A DNA stretch of 39,692 bases from Polaromonas sp. (GTDB lineage Bacteria; Pseudomonadota; Gammaproteobacteria; Burkholderiales; Burkholderiaceae_C), in contig JAQGNE010000031.1 of the NCBI GenBank assembly GCA_028291985.1, positions 1-39,692 on the forward strand. Reading direction: 5' to 3'. This document shows, one piece after another, positions 9,160 to 17,768 of this stretch. A program made the position numbers and the translations under genes. Position 1 is the first letter of the stretch. Every line of letters begins with the position of its first letter. The notes beneath the pieces were generated by a model. That model saw only the letters and a list, made by a program, of their open reading frames with translations. It was not told where the DNA came from and ran no database searches.

Positions 9160-10077
9160 CTAATCCTGCGTCAGAAATGACCCCAGCAGACGGGCGACCA
9201 GGCCAGGTTGTTCATGCACGATCCAGTGCGTGGCCTCAGGCACCCGCTGCAGCGTCAACCGCGGAACGAAATCGTCAAGTCCGTCAAGCAGCGCGGGCGG
9301 CAGTGCGGTGTCGCCCATGCCCCAGATAACAAGCGTCGGAAGGTGCACCTCCAGCATCGCGCGCGGAATCACAACGCCGGCCGCTGCAGGGTCGTGGTGC
9401 GGCGGCCCCGGCCGCGGTGGCCTGAGGGGTGAGGCGCGGTAGTAGTTCAGTGGCCCGGTCAGCCCCTGCAACCAGACATCACGGTAGCGAGCGCGCGCGG
9501 CGTCATCCAGCCAGGCATAGGCTCCGGCCTGCGCACCCATGCCGATAAAAAACGCCCACAGCCGGTGAAAGTCGTTCTCGGCCAGCAAAGCCTCTGCGTC
9601 CGGTCGGATCAGAAAATTCATGTACGCGCTGGCGGCTTGCTGGACGGGCGAATGCTTCAGCTCACGCAAGAAAGTGCCGGGATGTGGGGAGTTGATGATC
9701 GCCAGCCTGGCGATGAGCTGCGGCTGGCTCGCCGCCAGGTTCCACGCCACCGCGCCGCCCCAGTCATGCGCGACGAGGCATGCGATCGGGCCGCCTTCAT
9801 GGACGATCAGCGCTGCAATGTCCTGCACCAGCAGTTTGGGCCGATAGGCGGCCACATCCGCTGGCGCGCTGGAATGCTCAAAACCGCGCAGGTTGGGCGC
9901 TATGCAGCGGTATCCACCGTTTTCCGGCCGGGCAAAATGCTCGAGGAGTCCGTCCCAGGCAAAAGCCGCCTCGGGGAAACCGTGCAAAAACATCAGGACC
10001 GGACGGCCGGGCTCTCCGGCGCTGCGGCAGGAAAGCGTGATGCCGTGCGGCAGTTCAACAAGACGGGTGGTGATCAT
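9160..10077 (-). CDS. alpha/beta hydrolase, epoxide hydrolase-like
   Basis: A 305-residue cytosolic hydrolase with the epoxide-hydrolase/haloalkane-dehalogenase layout: H32-GFPE (oxyanion loop), nucleophile D105 in H104-DWGG, a helical lid from about 125 to 240, acid D256 in WGMGD and His284 in EATHW. Lid tyrosines in NYYRASP (residues 211-217) and the HGFPE form favour an epoxide hydrolase over a dehalogenase; the true substrate is unknown. The ATG at 10077 is chosen because AAGGAG lies five bases ahead; a GTG two codons earlier falls within that spacing. The ribosome site is at the very end of an intergenic repeat. Follows engB on the same strand after 101 bases. Confidence 0.88.
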   Translation of the reverse strand: MITTRLVELPHGITLSCRSAGEPGRPVLMFLHGFPEAAFAWDGLLEHFARPENGGYRCIAPNLRGFEHSSAPADVAAYRPKLLVQDIAALIVHEGGPIACLVAHDWGGAVAWNLAASQPQLIARLAIINSPHPGTFLRELKHSPVQQAASAYMNFLIRPDAEALLAENDFHRLWAFFIGMGAQAGAYAWLDDAARARYRDVWLQGLTGPLNYYRASPLRPPRPGPPHHDPAAAGVVIPRAMLEVHLPTLVIWGMGDTALPPALLDGLDDFVPRLTLQRVPEATHWIVHEQPGLVARLLGSFLTQD

Positions 10078-10088
10078 GGGCACTCCTT

Positions 10089-10153
10089 GCTATTTATTTA
10101 ATAGCTTTACGCCTCTATATCTATTGGGCTGGAAGCGGATTCCATTCAAAAAT
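10089..10153 (-). repeat. Comamonadaceae-type intergenic repeat, copy adjoining a ribosome binding site
   Basis: On the minus strand: 'tttttgaatggaatcc', 'gcttccagcccaatagatat', 'agctattaaataaatagc'. The final 'aatagcaaggag' runs straight into the AAGGAG used by the hydrolase gene. Similar to the copies at 1665, 9083 and 33797. Confidence 0.5.
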
Positions 10154-10178
10154 CAGAACGCGTGCCTCCTACACGATC

Positions 10179-10934
10179 TCAGATGTCGCCAGCCGCCGGC
10201 TCTGCATCGGCCGGCTTGACCTTGACGGGTTTTTCCACAGGGTGCGTCCAGTCCCAGAGATGCTGGGCAACCTCCTCGACGCCCTGCCGCTTGAGGGCTG
10301 AAAACAGCTTGACGTCACCACCGCCGGCCTGCAGCTTGACGATCGACAAAGCCTTGGCGGCTTCTGTCTTGTTCAGTTTGTCCGACTTGGTCAGCAGCAC
10401 CAGAAACTTCAGCCCCTCGACCACACGCGGACGAATCACATCCAGCAGCACCTCGTCAAGCTCCGTGAGCCCCAGGCGCGGGTCGCACAGCAAGACAACC
10501 GCCGTGAGGTTGTCTCGGGTCTGCAAATAGTTGCCCATCACCTGTTGCCAGCGGTATTTGGCCTCCTTGGGTACTGCCGCGTAGCCGTAGCCAGGAAGGT
10601 CGGTCAGCACCGCGTCGGTCACACCCTGCTTGCCCAGCGTGAACAGGTTGATGCTTTGGGTACGGCCAGGGGTTTTGGAGGCGTACGCCAGCCGATGCTG
10701 TTGCGTCAGGGTATTGATGCAGGTCGACTTGCCGGCGTTGGAACGACCGACAAACGCGATTTCAGGCACGTCCAAGCGCGGCAGATGCTTGAGCTCGGGC
10801 GCGGTGGTCAGAAACTTTGCGGTGTGCAGCCAGCCCATGGCGATTTTCGGATCGGGTCCGGATGCCGCGGATGCAGATTTTGGCGGTCTGGCTCTTGCGG
10901 CGGGTGGTAAGGAGTCGGAGCCGGTGACGGTCAT
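10179..10934 (-). CDS. engB: ribosome biogenesis GTP-binding protein EngB/YsxC
   Basis: Essential cytosolic GTPase that helps assemble the large ribosomal subunit and is linked to division. The 251-residue product has G1 G63RSNAGKS70, switch threonine in KTPGRTQS, G3 D112LPGYG and G4 T182KSD. The N-terminus carries about 33 extra residues rich in Pro/Ala before the conserved MGWLHTAKFL; a start at 10838 would remove them, but it has no ribosome site, whereas the ATG at 10934 has AGG about ten bases upstream. The C-terminal tail is also extended (PVEKPVKVKPADAEPAAG). Divergent from cytochrome c4, an arrangement conserved in Burkholderiales. Confidence 0.96.
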   Translation of the reverse strand: MTVTGSDSLPPAARARPPKSASAASGPDPKIAMGWLHTAKFLTTAPELKHLPRLDVPEIAFVGRSNAGKSTCINTLTQQHRLAYASKTPGRTQSINLFTLGKQGVTDAVLTDLPGYGYAAVPKEAKYRWQQVMGNYLQTRDNLTAVVLLCDPRLGLTELDEVLLDVIRPRVVEGLKFLVLLTKSDKLNKTEAAKALSIVKLQAGGGDVKLFSALKRQGVEEVAQHLWDWTHPVEKPVKVKPADAEPAAGDI

Positions 10935-11032
10935 GGTGGCGTTACCTGTTGGTATGTATCGAAAATATCGGGTGGGTGGCGGCGGCCGGTTTTAGCAGCG
11001 CCGCTGCCCCTCGGGCGCGGCTCGGTGACGGG

Positions 11033-11059
11033 GCCATGGCTGACTGTGTCAGCCATGGC
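11033..11059. repeat. perfect inverted repeat (12-bp arms, 3-base loop) in the engB / cytochrome c4 divergent region
   Basis: GCCATGGCTGAC - TGT - GTCAGCCATGGC, no mismatches. It would form a very stable hairpin in RNA or a dyad on DNA. No T-tract follows on either strand, so it is not a standard terminator, and none is needed between divergent genes. Confidence 0.7.
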
Positions 11060-11221
11060 GCAAGGCGCCAGGTCGCCAGAGGAAAAGCCGTGAGTGGATC
11101 GACCGCGTGGCCCCGTCTGCGCTGTCCCGGCAAATCCCGGGCTAAAAAGGAAGCGCCTCCAGCCATTGTAAAATCAGCCGGTTATGAGTTTTGTGCGCCA
11201 ACCTATTAAAACATCCCCGAT

Positions 11222-11947
11222 ATGAAGCTGTTTGTCACCTCCCTCCTGGCTGCCTGCCTGGCCTTGCCGGTCGCCTCTTCGTTTGCGCAATCGGGCGGAG
11301 CTCCAGCAGCGCCGGCAACTGGCGCACCCGCCGCTGCAGCGGCAACAGCTGCGGCCCCCGGTACCACCACGGCAGAGGCGCCGCCTGCGCCACCGGCGCC
11401 AGCGGGCAAGCCTGATCTGGTCAAGGGTGAAGCCAGCTTTGCCGCCGTTTGCGTGGCCTGCCATGGTGCAGAGGGCAACTCCGGCATACCGGCAAACCCG
11501 AAGCTGGCGCAGCAGCATCCTGAATACCTGGTCAAGCAACTGCAGGACTACAAATCCGGTAAGCGCAAGAACCCCATCATGCAAGGCATTGCTTCGGCGC
11601 TGTCCGAAAGCGACATGCGCAATATCTCCTACTGGGCTGGGGAGAAGAAAATCAAGCCGGGTTTTGCCAAGGACAAGGAACTGGTGGCCCTGGGCGAGCG
11701 TATCTACCGCGGCGGTGTGGCTGACCGACAGATTGCTGCCTGCGCTGGATGCCATAACCCCACCGGTGCCGGTATTCCCGCCCAGTATCCGCGTCTGGGT
11801 GGCCAACACGCTGAATATGTGGCTACCCAGCTCACGCAGTTTCGTGATGGTGTGCGCACCAATAGCTTGCAGATGAATCAGATAGCGGCCAAACTCAATG
11901 ACCGCGAAATCAAGGCCTTGTCCGACTACATTGCCGGTTTGCGTTAG
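11222..11947 (+). CDS. dihaem cytochrome c4
   Basis: Periplasmic electron carrier, probably feeding terminal oxidases. The 241-residue precursor has a signal peptide with cleavage near residue 23 (FAQ|SG), then a Pro/Ala/Thr-rich stretch to about residue 63, then two cytochrome c domains with haem motifs C77-VA-C80-H81 and C174-AG-C177-H178. Met120 (KNPIM) and Met218 (SLQMNQ) are the likely axial ligands. YPRLGGQHAEYVATQLTQFRDG is the typical c4 segment. The low-complexity linker is longer than in classical c4 proteins and may be a flexible tether. Haem attachment would depend on the ResB/CcsA genes just downstream. No ribosome site is strong at this ATG. Confidence 0.95.
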   Translation: MKLFVTSLLAACLALPVASSFAQSGGAPAAPATGAPAAAAATAAAPGTTTAEAPPAPPAPAGKPDLVKGEASFAAVCVACHGAEGNSGIPANPKLAQQHPEYLVKQLQDYKSGKRKNPIMQGIASALSESDMRNISYWAGEKKIKPGFAKDKELVALGERIYRGGVADRQIAACAGCHNPTGAGIPAQYPRLGGQHAEYVATQLTQFRDGVRTNSLQMNQIAAKLNDREIKALSDYIAGLR

Positions 11948-12041
11948 CGCCAGCGGGCAGGTATTGGCGGGTTCAGCCCTGCGATGCCCCATGAACAACC
12001 CGTCAGCCGATTGAACCCCGGCGCGCAAAACCAGTCACAGC

Positions 12042-12080
12042 AAGGCGGGTCCTTCCCAGAAAGGCCCGCCTTTTTTCTTT
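12042..12080 (+). terminator. Rho-independent terminator after cytochrome c4
   Basis: AAGGCGGG (12042-12049) pairs with CCCGCCTT across a short internal irregular loop, followed by six T residues. It separates the cytochrome c4 transcript from resB. Confidence 0.85.
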
Positions 12081-12087
12081 TGACCGG

Positions 12088-12107
12088 TTTTCTTTTCTTT
12101 TCTTTTC
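12088..12107 (+). repeat. TTTTC x4 microsatellite in the resB leader
   Basis: Four exact copies of TTTTC between the terminator and the resB start at 12130. It forms a pure pyrimidine tract; slippage could change the promoter or leader spacing. Confidence 0.7.
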
Positions 12108-12129
12108 CAACCGCAGAGCATCCCTTCGC

Positions 12130-14370
12130 ATGACCGTTTCAACCCAGGGTTTGAACCTTAATTGGGGCTCGCGCACCGTGCGGGCGTCGGTGGAGCTGCT
12201 GTCGTCGATGCGGTTTTCGATTTCGCTGCTGACGATTATTTGCATTGCCTCGGTCATCGGGACGGTGCTCAAGCAACAGGAGCCGCTTGCCAATTACGTC
12301 AATCAGTTCGGGCCTTTCTGGGCAGAGTTCTTCAGCCTCGTCAGCCTCAACACGGTTTACAGCGCGTGGTGGTTTCTGTTGATCCTGGCGTTTCTGGTCC
12401 TGAGCACCAGTCTGTGCATCGCACGCAATGCGCCCAAGATCATGCTGGACATCAACCAGCTCAAGGAAAACGTACGGGTTCAAAGCCTCAAGGCCTTCGG
12501 CCATCGTGCGGAAAGCGTACTGTCAGAGGGCGCTGAACCTGCAGCGCGGCGAATCGGCCAGACCCTGGTGCAGAGCGGCTGGAAGGTCAAGCTGCAGCAG
12601 CGCCCCCTCGCTGGCAACCAGTCGGGGCAATCGGGCTGGATGGTGGCGGCCAAGAAAGGTTCGGCCAACAAGCTGGGTTACATCGCCGCACACAGCGCCA
12701 TCGTGCTGGTTTGTATTGGCGGGCTGCTGGATGGCGACATGATCGTGCGCGCGCAAATGTGGCTTAACGACAAGACGACATTTGGCGGTGGCGGACTGAT
12801 TGCCGATGTGCCGGCGCAGCATCGCCTCAGCGCGAGCAACCCGACCTTTCGCGCAAACCTGCTGGTCGCCGAAGGTTCGCGTTCCAGCACGGCCATACTG
12901 AACCAGCCGGGCGGCGTCCTGCTGCAGGAGTTGCCGTTTGCCATTGAGCTGAAGAAATTCATCGTCGAGTACTACTCGACTGGCATGCCCAAGCTGTTTG
13001 CCAGCGAGATCATCATCCATGACCGCGAAACCGGCGAGCAGATTCCGGCGCGCGTGGAGGTCAACCATCCTGCGCGCCACAAGGGCGTCGAGATTTACCA
13101 GTCCAGCTTTGATGATGGGGGATCGAGCGTCACGCTTCAGGCCGTGCCGATGGGCACCACCGCAGCGACTGCCAGCAAGCCGTTTGAAATCAAGGGAACA
13201 ATCGGCGGGACCAGCGCGCTGACCCGAGGACCGGTTGGTGGCGCGCCCAAGCTTACGCTCGAGTACACCGCACTGCGCGTGATCAACGTCGAGAATTTCG
13301 CCGCTGCTGGCGCACGCGCGTCGTCAGGTGCCGATGTTCGCAAGGTCGATCTGCATGAAGCTATCGATTCACGTCTGGGCGCTGGCAACAAGACCGTTAC
13401 CCAGAAAGAGTTGCGCAACGTTGGCCCCAGCGTCAGCTACAAACTGCGTGACGAGGCAGGACAGGCCCGTGAATACAACAACTACATGCTGCCGGTAAAG
13501 ACCGACACGGCCGAGAGCAGCCCGGCGGTGTATTTGCTAGGCGTGCGTGAAACGCCAGCTGACGCCTTTCAGTATTTGCGGATTCCGGCAGACGCCGAGG
13601 GCAGCATGGAAACCTTCTTGCGGGTGAGGACGGCCTTGGCCGACCCAGCACAGCGCGAGCTTTCGGTCAGACGTTATGCGGCTCAGGCGCTGGGCGACGG
13701 CAAGCCTGAACTGGTGGAGCAACTGGTTGCTTCAGCCTCGCGGGCGCTGGCGCTTTTTGCCGGGACCGAGGGTGCTTCGGACGGCACCGCGAAGACATCG
13801 GGTTTGCAGGCAATTTCGGACTTTATGGAAGCGAATGTTCCGGAAGCAGAACGCAACCGTGCCAGTGAAGTGCTGATCCGCATTTTGAACGGGGTGCTGG
13901 TTGACATGACGCAGGCCGCGCGTCAGCAGGCCGGTCTTGCGCCCATGCCGCTGGATGAAAAAACCCAGGGTTTCATGTCTCAGATGGTGCTCAGCCTGTC
14001 GGACGCGCATCATTACCCGGCACCGATGGCTTTTCAACTCAAGGATTTCACGCAGGTGCAGGCCAGCGTCTTCCAGGTAGCGCGCGCGCCGGGCAGAAAC
14101 ATTGTTTACCTGGGCTGCGCCCTGTTGATTGTGGGCATTTTTGCCATGCTTTACGTGCGCGAGCGGCGGGTCTGGGTGTGGCTTGCCCCGCGGGGCAGCG
14201 GGGCAAGTGCTGATGAAGAATCCGTCGCCAGCGCCTCGGTGCCAGAATCTGGCAGCACTGCGGACGGCTGCCATGCCACCATGGCCTTGTCGACCAACCG
14301 TAAAACCATGGACGGTGACAAGGAGTTCGAGATGTTGAAATCAAAACTGCTACAGGCGCCTTCGGTATGA
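12130..14370 (+). CDS. resB: cytochrome c biogenesis protein ResB (System II)
   Basis: Inner-membrane partner of CcsA in the System II cytochrome c synthase, which delivers reduced apocytochrome and haem for ligation in the periplasm. The 746-residue protein has the ResB pattern: helix 1 (about 28-47, MRFSISLLTII), helix 2 (76-96), helix 3 near 178-198 (LGYIAAHSAIVLVCIGGLLDG), a large periplasmic domain, and helix 4 at about 657-677 before a cytoplasmic tail. EIYQSSFDDGGS and IEVNHP-type segments in the large loop fit the family. The last 70 residues are a hydrophilic Ser/Ala/Glu-rich tail that is probably disordered. The stop overlaps the ccsA start (ATGA). Confidence 0.95.
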   Translation: MTVSTQGLNLNWGSRTVRASVELLSSMRFSISLLTIICIASVIGTVLKQQEPLANYVNQFGPFWAEFFSLVSLNTVYSAWWFLLILAFLVLSTSLCIARNAPKIMLDINQLKENVRVQSLKAFGHRAESVLSEGAEPAARRIGQTLVQSGWKVKLQQRPLAGNQSGQSGWMVAAKKGSANKLGYIAAHSAIVLVCIGGLLDGDMIVRAQMWLNDKTTFGGGGLIADVPAQHRLSASNPTFRANLLVAEGSRSSTAILNQPGGVLLQELPFAIELKKFIVEYYSTGMPKLFASEIIIHDRETGEQIPARVEVNHPARHKGVEIYQSSFDDGGSSVTLQAVPMGTTAATASKPFEIKGTIGGTSALTRGPVGGAPKLTLEYTALRVINVENFAAAGARASSGADVRKVDLHEAIDSRLGAGNKTVTQKELRNVGPSVSYKLRDEAGQAREYNNYMLPVKTDTAESSPAVYLLGVRETPADAFQYLRIPADAEGSMETFLRVRTALADPAQRELSVRRYAAQALGDGKPELVEQLVASASRALALFAGTEGASDGTAKTSGLQAISDFMEANVPEAERNRASEVLIRILNGVLVDMTQAARQQAGLAPMPLDEKTQGFMSQMVLSLSDAHHYPAPMAFQLKDFTQVQASVFQVARAPGRNIVYLGCALLIVGIFAMLYVRERRVWVWLAPRGSGASADEESVASASVPESGSTADGCHATMALSTNRKTMDGDKEFEMLKSKLLQAPSV

Positions 14371-15782
14371 ACACAAGCACTCTGAACACCGCGGCGGTAA
14401 CGGCGCCTGTCAAAACCAGTACGCTGAGCGCTGACAGCGGCAGCAAAACGCTCAGTCTGAACGAAGGCTACTTTTCCCGGCGCCGCCCGCTTGACTGGCT
14501 GTTCGCGCTGCTGGTGCTGGCAGGTGGCCTGTATGCTTTTGCACGTTATGGCGACTTCATGGATGTGTATGAGAAAGGCATCCTGTTAGCTACCATTCCC
14601 GCCGCGATAGCGATGGGGTGGTTCTGGCGCCCGCTGCAGGCCCTGATGGTGACGGTTTGCGGCCTCGCACTGTTGGCCATTGCCTCTTATCAGGGTGCCA
14701 GTGGTGGCGACCTTGCGAGGGCTGACCAGGTTTTCTGGCTGAAGTATTTCCTGTCCAGCCAGTCAGCCATTTTGTGGATGAGCGTGCTGTTCTTCATGAG
14801 CACGGTGTTTTACTGGCTGGGCATGTTTGCCAGTCGCGAGGCTTCCGGTCAAAGCGACACGCTTGAATCGCTGGGTTCGCGCATCGCCTGGGTTGCAGTG
14901 GGCATGGCGCTCATCGGCACGCTGGTGCGCTGGTATGAAAGCTACCTGATCGGGCCGGACATCGGCCACATTCCGGTCAGCAACCTTTACGAAGTGTTTG
15001 TGCTGTTCTGCTGGATGACAGCGGCTTTTTACCTGTATTTCGAGGCCCAGTACAAAACACGTGCACTGGGCGCCTTTGTCATGCTGGTGGTCAGCGCCGC
15101 GGTGGGGTTTCTGCTGTGGTACACGGTGGTGCGTGAGGCGCATGAAATTCAGCCGCTGGTTCCTGCCCTTAAAAGCTGGTGGATGAAGCTGCATGTGCCG
15201 GCCAACTTCATTGGCTACGGCATGTTTGCGCTGTCCGCGATGGTGGCGCTGTCCTATCTGGTCAAGCAGCAGGCCGAGGAGGCGCGCTGGTACAAGCTGA
15301 CGCCGCTCTGGATGCTGGGTGTGGTGATGTGTTTCGTGCCGATCGTTTTTCGCACGCGTACGCCTGTGGAAGCCGGTGGCAGCAATTACTGGCTGGGCTA
15401 CCTTCTGGTCTCTGGCCTGGTCACGGCCGTCATCCTGCTCGGGCGTAAACGTATTGCTGCCCGCTTGCCGAGCTTTGAAGTGCTTGACGATGTGATGTAC
15501 AAGGCGATCGCCGTCGGGTTTGCCTTTTTCACCATCGCAACCGTTCTGGGCGCATTGTGGGCGGCAGAGGCCTGGGGCGGCTACTGGAGTTGGGACCCGA
15601 AAGAAACCTGGGCGCTGATTGTCTGGCTCAACTATGCCGCCTGGTTGCACATGCGACTGATGAAAGGCCTGAGGGGGACCGTTGCCTCGTGGTGGGCGCT
15701 GGTTGGTCTTGCCGTCACTTCATTTGCCTTTCTGGGCGTCAACATGTTCCTTTCAGGCCTGCACAGCTACGGCACCTTGTGA
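14367..15782 (+). CDS. ccsA: cytochrome c biogenesis protein CcsA/CcsB (System II, WWD domain)
   Basis: Polytopic inner-membrane protein that moves and presents haem to apocytochromes together with ResB. The decisive feature is the tryptophan-rich WWD domain, W403-GGYWSWDPKETW-415, with flanking histidines in conserved helices (for example SSNLYEVF-type VSNLYEVFVLFCW and KLHVPANFIGYGMF). About eight or more hydrophobic segments follow a hydrophilic N-terminus of 40 residues. Starts at an ATG inside the resB stop, so synthesis of the pair is coupled. Length (471) is above many CcsA proteins because of extra N-terminal helices, as in other betaproteobacteria. No System I (ccm) genes are present in this window. 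Confidence 0.96.
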   Translation: MNTSTLNTAAVTAPVKTSTLSADSGSKTLSLNEGYFSRRRPLDWLFALLVLAGGLYAFARYGDFMDVYEKGILLATIPAAIAMGWFWRPLQALMVTVCGLALLAIASYQGASGGDLARADQVFWLKYFLSSQSAILWMSVLFFMSTVFYWLGMFASREASGQSDTLESLGSRIAWVAVGMALIGTLVRWYESYLIGPDIGHIPVSNLYEVFVLFCWMTAAFYLYFEAQYKTRALGAFVMLVVSAAVGFLLWYTVVREAHEIQPLVPALKSWWMKLHVPANFIGYGMFALSAMVALSYLVKQQAEEARWYKLTPLWMLGVVMCFVPIVFRTRTPVEAGGSNYWLGYLLVSGLVTAVILLGRKRIAARLPSFEVLDDVMYKAIAVGFAFFTIATVLGALWAAEAWGGYWSWDPKETWALIVWLNYAAWLHMRLMKGLRGTVASWWALVGLAVTSFAFLGVNMFLSGLHSYGTL

Positions 15783-15862
15783 CCTTGCCGCGGTGACGCC
15801 TTCAAATCCATGTAAGAGTCAGCTGCGTATCCAGACTAACCATCACTATCCAGGGGTTCAAG

Positions 15863-16861
15863 ATGCTCATCAAGACAGGTTCCGACGGCTTTGACCATCC
15901 CGTGCCCAGCGAGATCACATCGCCAGCCGCTTACCGGGGCCGACGCGACATGATCAGGCTGATGGCAACCGGCGCCGCCGGCGCTGCCTTGGCAGGCTGG
16001 GCGGGTCGGCAGGCTTTTGCGCAAGCGGTACAAAAACCCGGCAAGCTGGCAGCGCTTTTAGCAGGTAAATCTGACGTTGCCGGTGCGGTAACCATGGAAA
16101 AGGTCACCGACTACAAGGACGCTAGCACCTATAACAACTTCTACGAATTTGGAACTGACAAGGCCGACCCCGCCAAAAACGCGCACACCCTGGTTACCAA
16201 GCCATGGTCAGTGGCAGTCGAAGGACTGGTCAAGCAACCCAAGAGCTATACCTTGGAAGAGCTGATCAAGCTCAGCCCCCAGGAAGAACGCATTTACCGG
16301 ATGCGTTGCGTGGAGGGCTGGTCCATGGTGATCCCGTGGGTGGGTTATTCGCTGTCCGAGCTGATCAAGAAGGTCGAACCGCTGGGCAGTGCCAAGTATG
16401 TCGAGTTCATCACGCAGGCTGACCCCAAGACCATGCCCTTCGTGGGCTCGCGTGTGCTCGAATGGCCCTATGTGGAAGCGTTGCGACTTGACGAAGCCAT
16501 GCACCCGCTTGCGCTGCTGACGTTTGGCATGTACGGCGAGGTTTTGCCCAACCAGAACGGCGCGCCGGTCCGGATGGTGTTGCCCTGGAAGTACGGCTAC
16601 AAGAGCGGCAAAAGCATCGTCAGGATTCGCTTTACCGACAAAGAACCGCGCACTGCCTGGAACAAGGCCGCCGCGCAAGAATACGGGTTTTATTCCAATG
16701 TGAATCCGGACGTCGATCACCCGCGCTGGAGCCAGGCCACCGAGCGTCGCATCGGCGAAGACGGATTATTTGCTAAAAAGCGCAAGACGCTGATGTTCAA
16801 CGGCTATGAAGCGCAGGTGGGTCAGCTCTACGTGGGCATGGATCTGAAAAAATTCTATTGA
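15863..16861 (+). CDS. msrP: protein-methionine-sulfoxide reductase catalytic subunit MsrP (YedY)
   Basis: Periplasmic molybdopterin enzyme that reduces methionine sulfoxide in oxidised periplasmic proteins. The 332-residue precursor has a Tat signal: R27-R28 in [10 protein letters not shown] followed by an Ala/Gly hydrophobic stretch, with cleavage near AFA|QA at about residue 53. Cys149 in [15 protein letters not shown] is the molybdenum ligand, and the oxidoreductase_molyb core continues through [19 protein letters not shown] lies about six bases before the ATG at 15863. The cognate haem membrane subunit msrQ follows after an 11-bp tandem repeat. Placement behind the cytochrome maturation genes fits a periplasmic redox cluster. 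Confidence 0.96.
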   Translation: MLIKTGSDGFDHPVPSEITSPAAYRGRRDMIRLMATGAAGAALAGWAGRQAFAQAVQKPGKLAALLAGKSDVAGAVTMEKVTDYKDASTYNNFYEFGTDKADPAKNAHTLVTKPWSVAVEGLVKQPKSYTLEELIKLSPQEERIYRMRCVEGWSMVIPWVGYSLSELIKKVEPLGSAKYVEFITQADPKTMPFVGSRVLEWPYVEALRLDEAMHPLALLTFGMYGEVLPNQNGAPVRMVLPWKYGYKSGKSIVRIRFTDKEPRTAWNKAAAQEYGFYSNVNPDVDHPRWSQATERRIGEDGLFAKKRKTLMFNGYEAQVGQLYVGMDLKKFY

Positions 16862-16910
16862 GGCAGTGAGCTGGCAGTGAGCTGGCAGTGAGCTGGCAGT
16901 GAGCTGGCAG
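16862..16910 (+). repeat. 11-bp tandem repeat, about 4.5 copies, directly after the msrP stop
   Basis: GGCAGTGAGCT is repeated four times exactly, followed by a partial GGCAG. It begins one base after the msrP TGA and lies in the 189-base msrP-msrQ spacer. The copies are identical, suggesting recent slippage and possible length variation between strains. Confidence 0.95.
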
Positions 16911-17050
16911 GGCGCTAAGCAGCGACAGGGCGCGCCCGCACAGGACCTGCAAGGCCCCCAGTGCTCTCGGCACTGAGCACGACAGGCGACCGGTTGGCTT
17001 TGCGTACCGGCAGCCTACTGCAACCGATTTACGCACCCAGGCAAACGCTT

Positions 17051-17692
17051 ATGAATCTGCCGTCCCGTCAAAAGCTGCTGCTGCACCCGGTTGCCAAGCC
17101 TGTGGTATTTTTGTTGTGCCTGTTGCCTTTTGCCTGGCTGCTCTATGCGGCGATTGCCAATGAACTCGGGGCGAATCCGGCTGAGGCGCTGATCCGTGCC
17201 ACGGGCGACTGGACGCTGCGCTTTATCTGCATAGTGCTGGCTGTCACGCCGCTGAGAGTCATCACCTCTACGCCCGCATTGGCCCGCTTTCGCCGCATGC
17301 TGGGGCTGTTTGCGTATTTCTATGTGCTGATCCATCTGTTGAGCTACAGCTGGTTTGACATGGGTTTTGATGTGGCCGACATCATCAAGGACATCATCAA
17401 GCGGCCGTTTATCCTGGTGGGATTTTCAGCTTTCCTGCTGCTGACGCCATTGGCAGCTACCTCATTCAACGCCGCCATAAAAGCTATGCGCGCCAGACGC
17501 TGGCAACTGCTGCACAAACTGGTTTACCCGATTGCTGCGCTGGGGCTGCTGCATTTCTTTTGGATGCGGGCTGGCAAAAACAATTTTGCCGAGGTGTTTG
17601 TTTATGCCGCCATCATCGCGGCATTGCTCGGGTGGCGACTGCAGCAATTCTTGAAGAAAAAGAAGCCGAATCCCAGTATGTATGCCGGTTAG
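17051..17692 (+). CDS. msrQ: haem-binding membrane subunit MsrQ (YedZ)
   Basis: Inner-membrane cytochrome b-type protein that passes quinol or flavin electrons to MsrP. The 213-residue product starts MNLPSRQKLLLHPVAKPVVF and has about six helices of the ferric-reductase-like domain. Likely haem-ligand histidines are in YFYVLIHLLSYSWFD, WQLLHKLVYPIA and LGLLHFFWMRAGK. A longer frame from 16961 lacks conservation and a start signal; the ATG at 17051 is preceded by CCAGG and fits the family length. The larger than usual spacer to msrP contains an 11-bp tandem repeat. Converges on lysA with a short intergenic repeat between. Confidence 0.94.
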   Translation: MNLPSRQKLLLHPVAKPVVFLLCLLPFAWLLYAAIANELGANPAEALIRATGDWTLRFICIVLAVTPLRVITSTPALARFRRMLGLFAYFYVLIHLLSYSWFDMGFDVADIIKDIIKRPFILVGFSAFLLLTPLAATSFNAAIKAMRARRWQLLHKLVYPIAALGLLHFFWMRAGKNNFAEVFVYAAIIAALLGWRLQQFLKKKKPNPSMYAG

Positions 17693-17714
17693 TAGCTATA
17701 AATATCATAGCAAA
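17691..17714 (+). repeat. Comamonadaceae-type intergenic repeat, short copy
   Basis: 'tagtagctataaatatcatagcaa' minus its ends: only the 'agctataaa…atagcaa' half of the family found at 33797 is present. It starts at the msrQ stop, in the convergent msrQ/lysA gap. Confidence 0.4.
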
Positions 17715-17768
17715 TTGGCGAAAATCAGTAAACACCCAACAGGCGGTCAACAGACTGCCAATAGGGCG

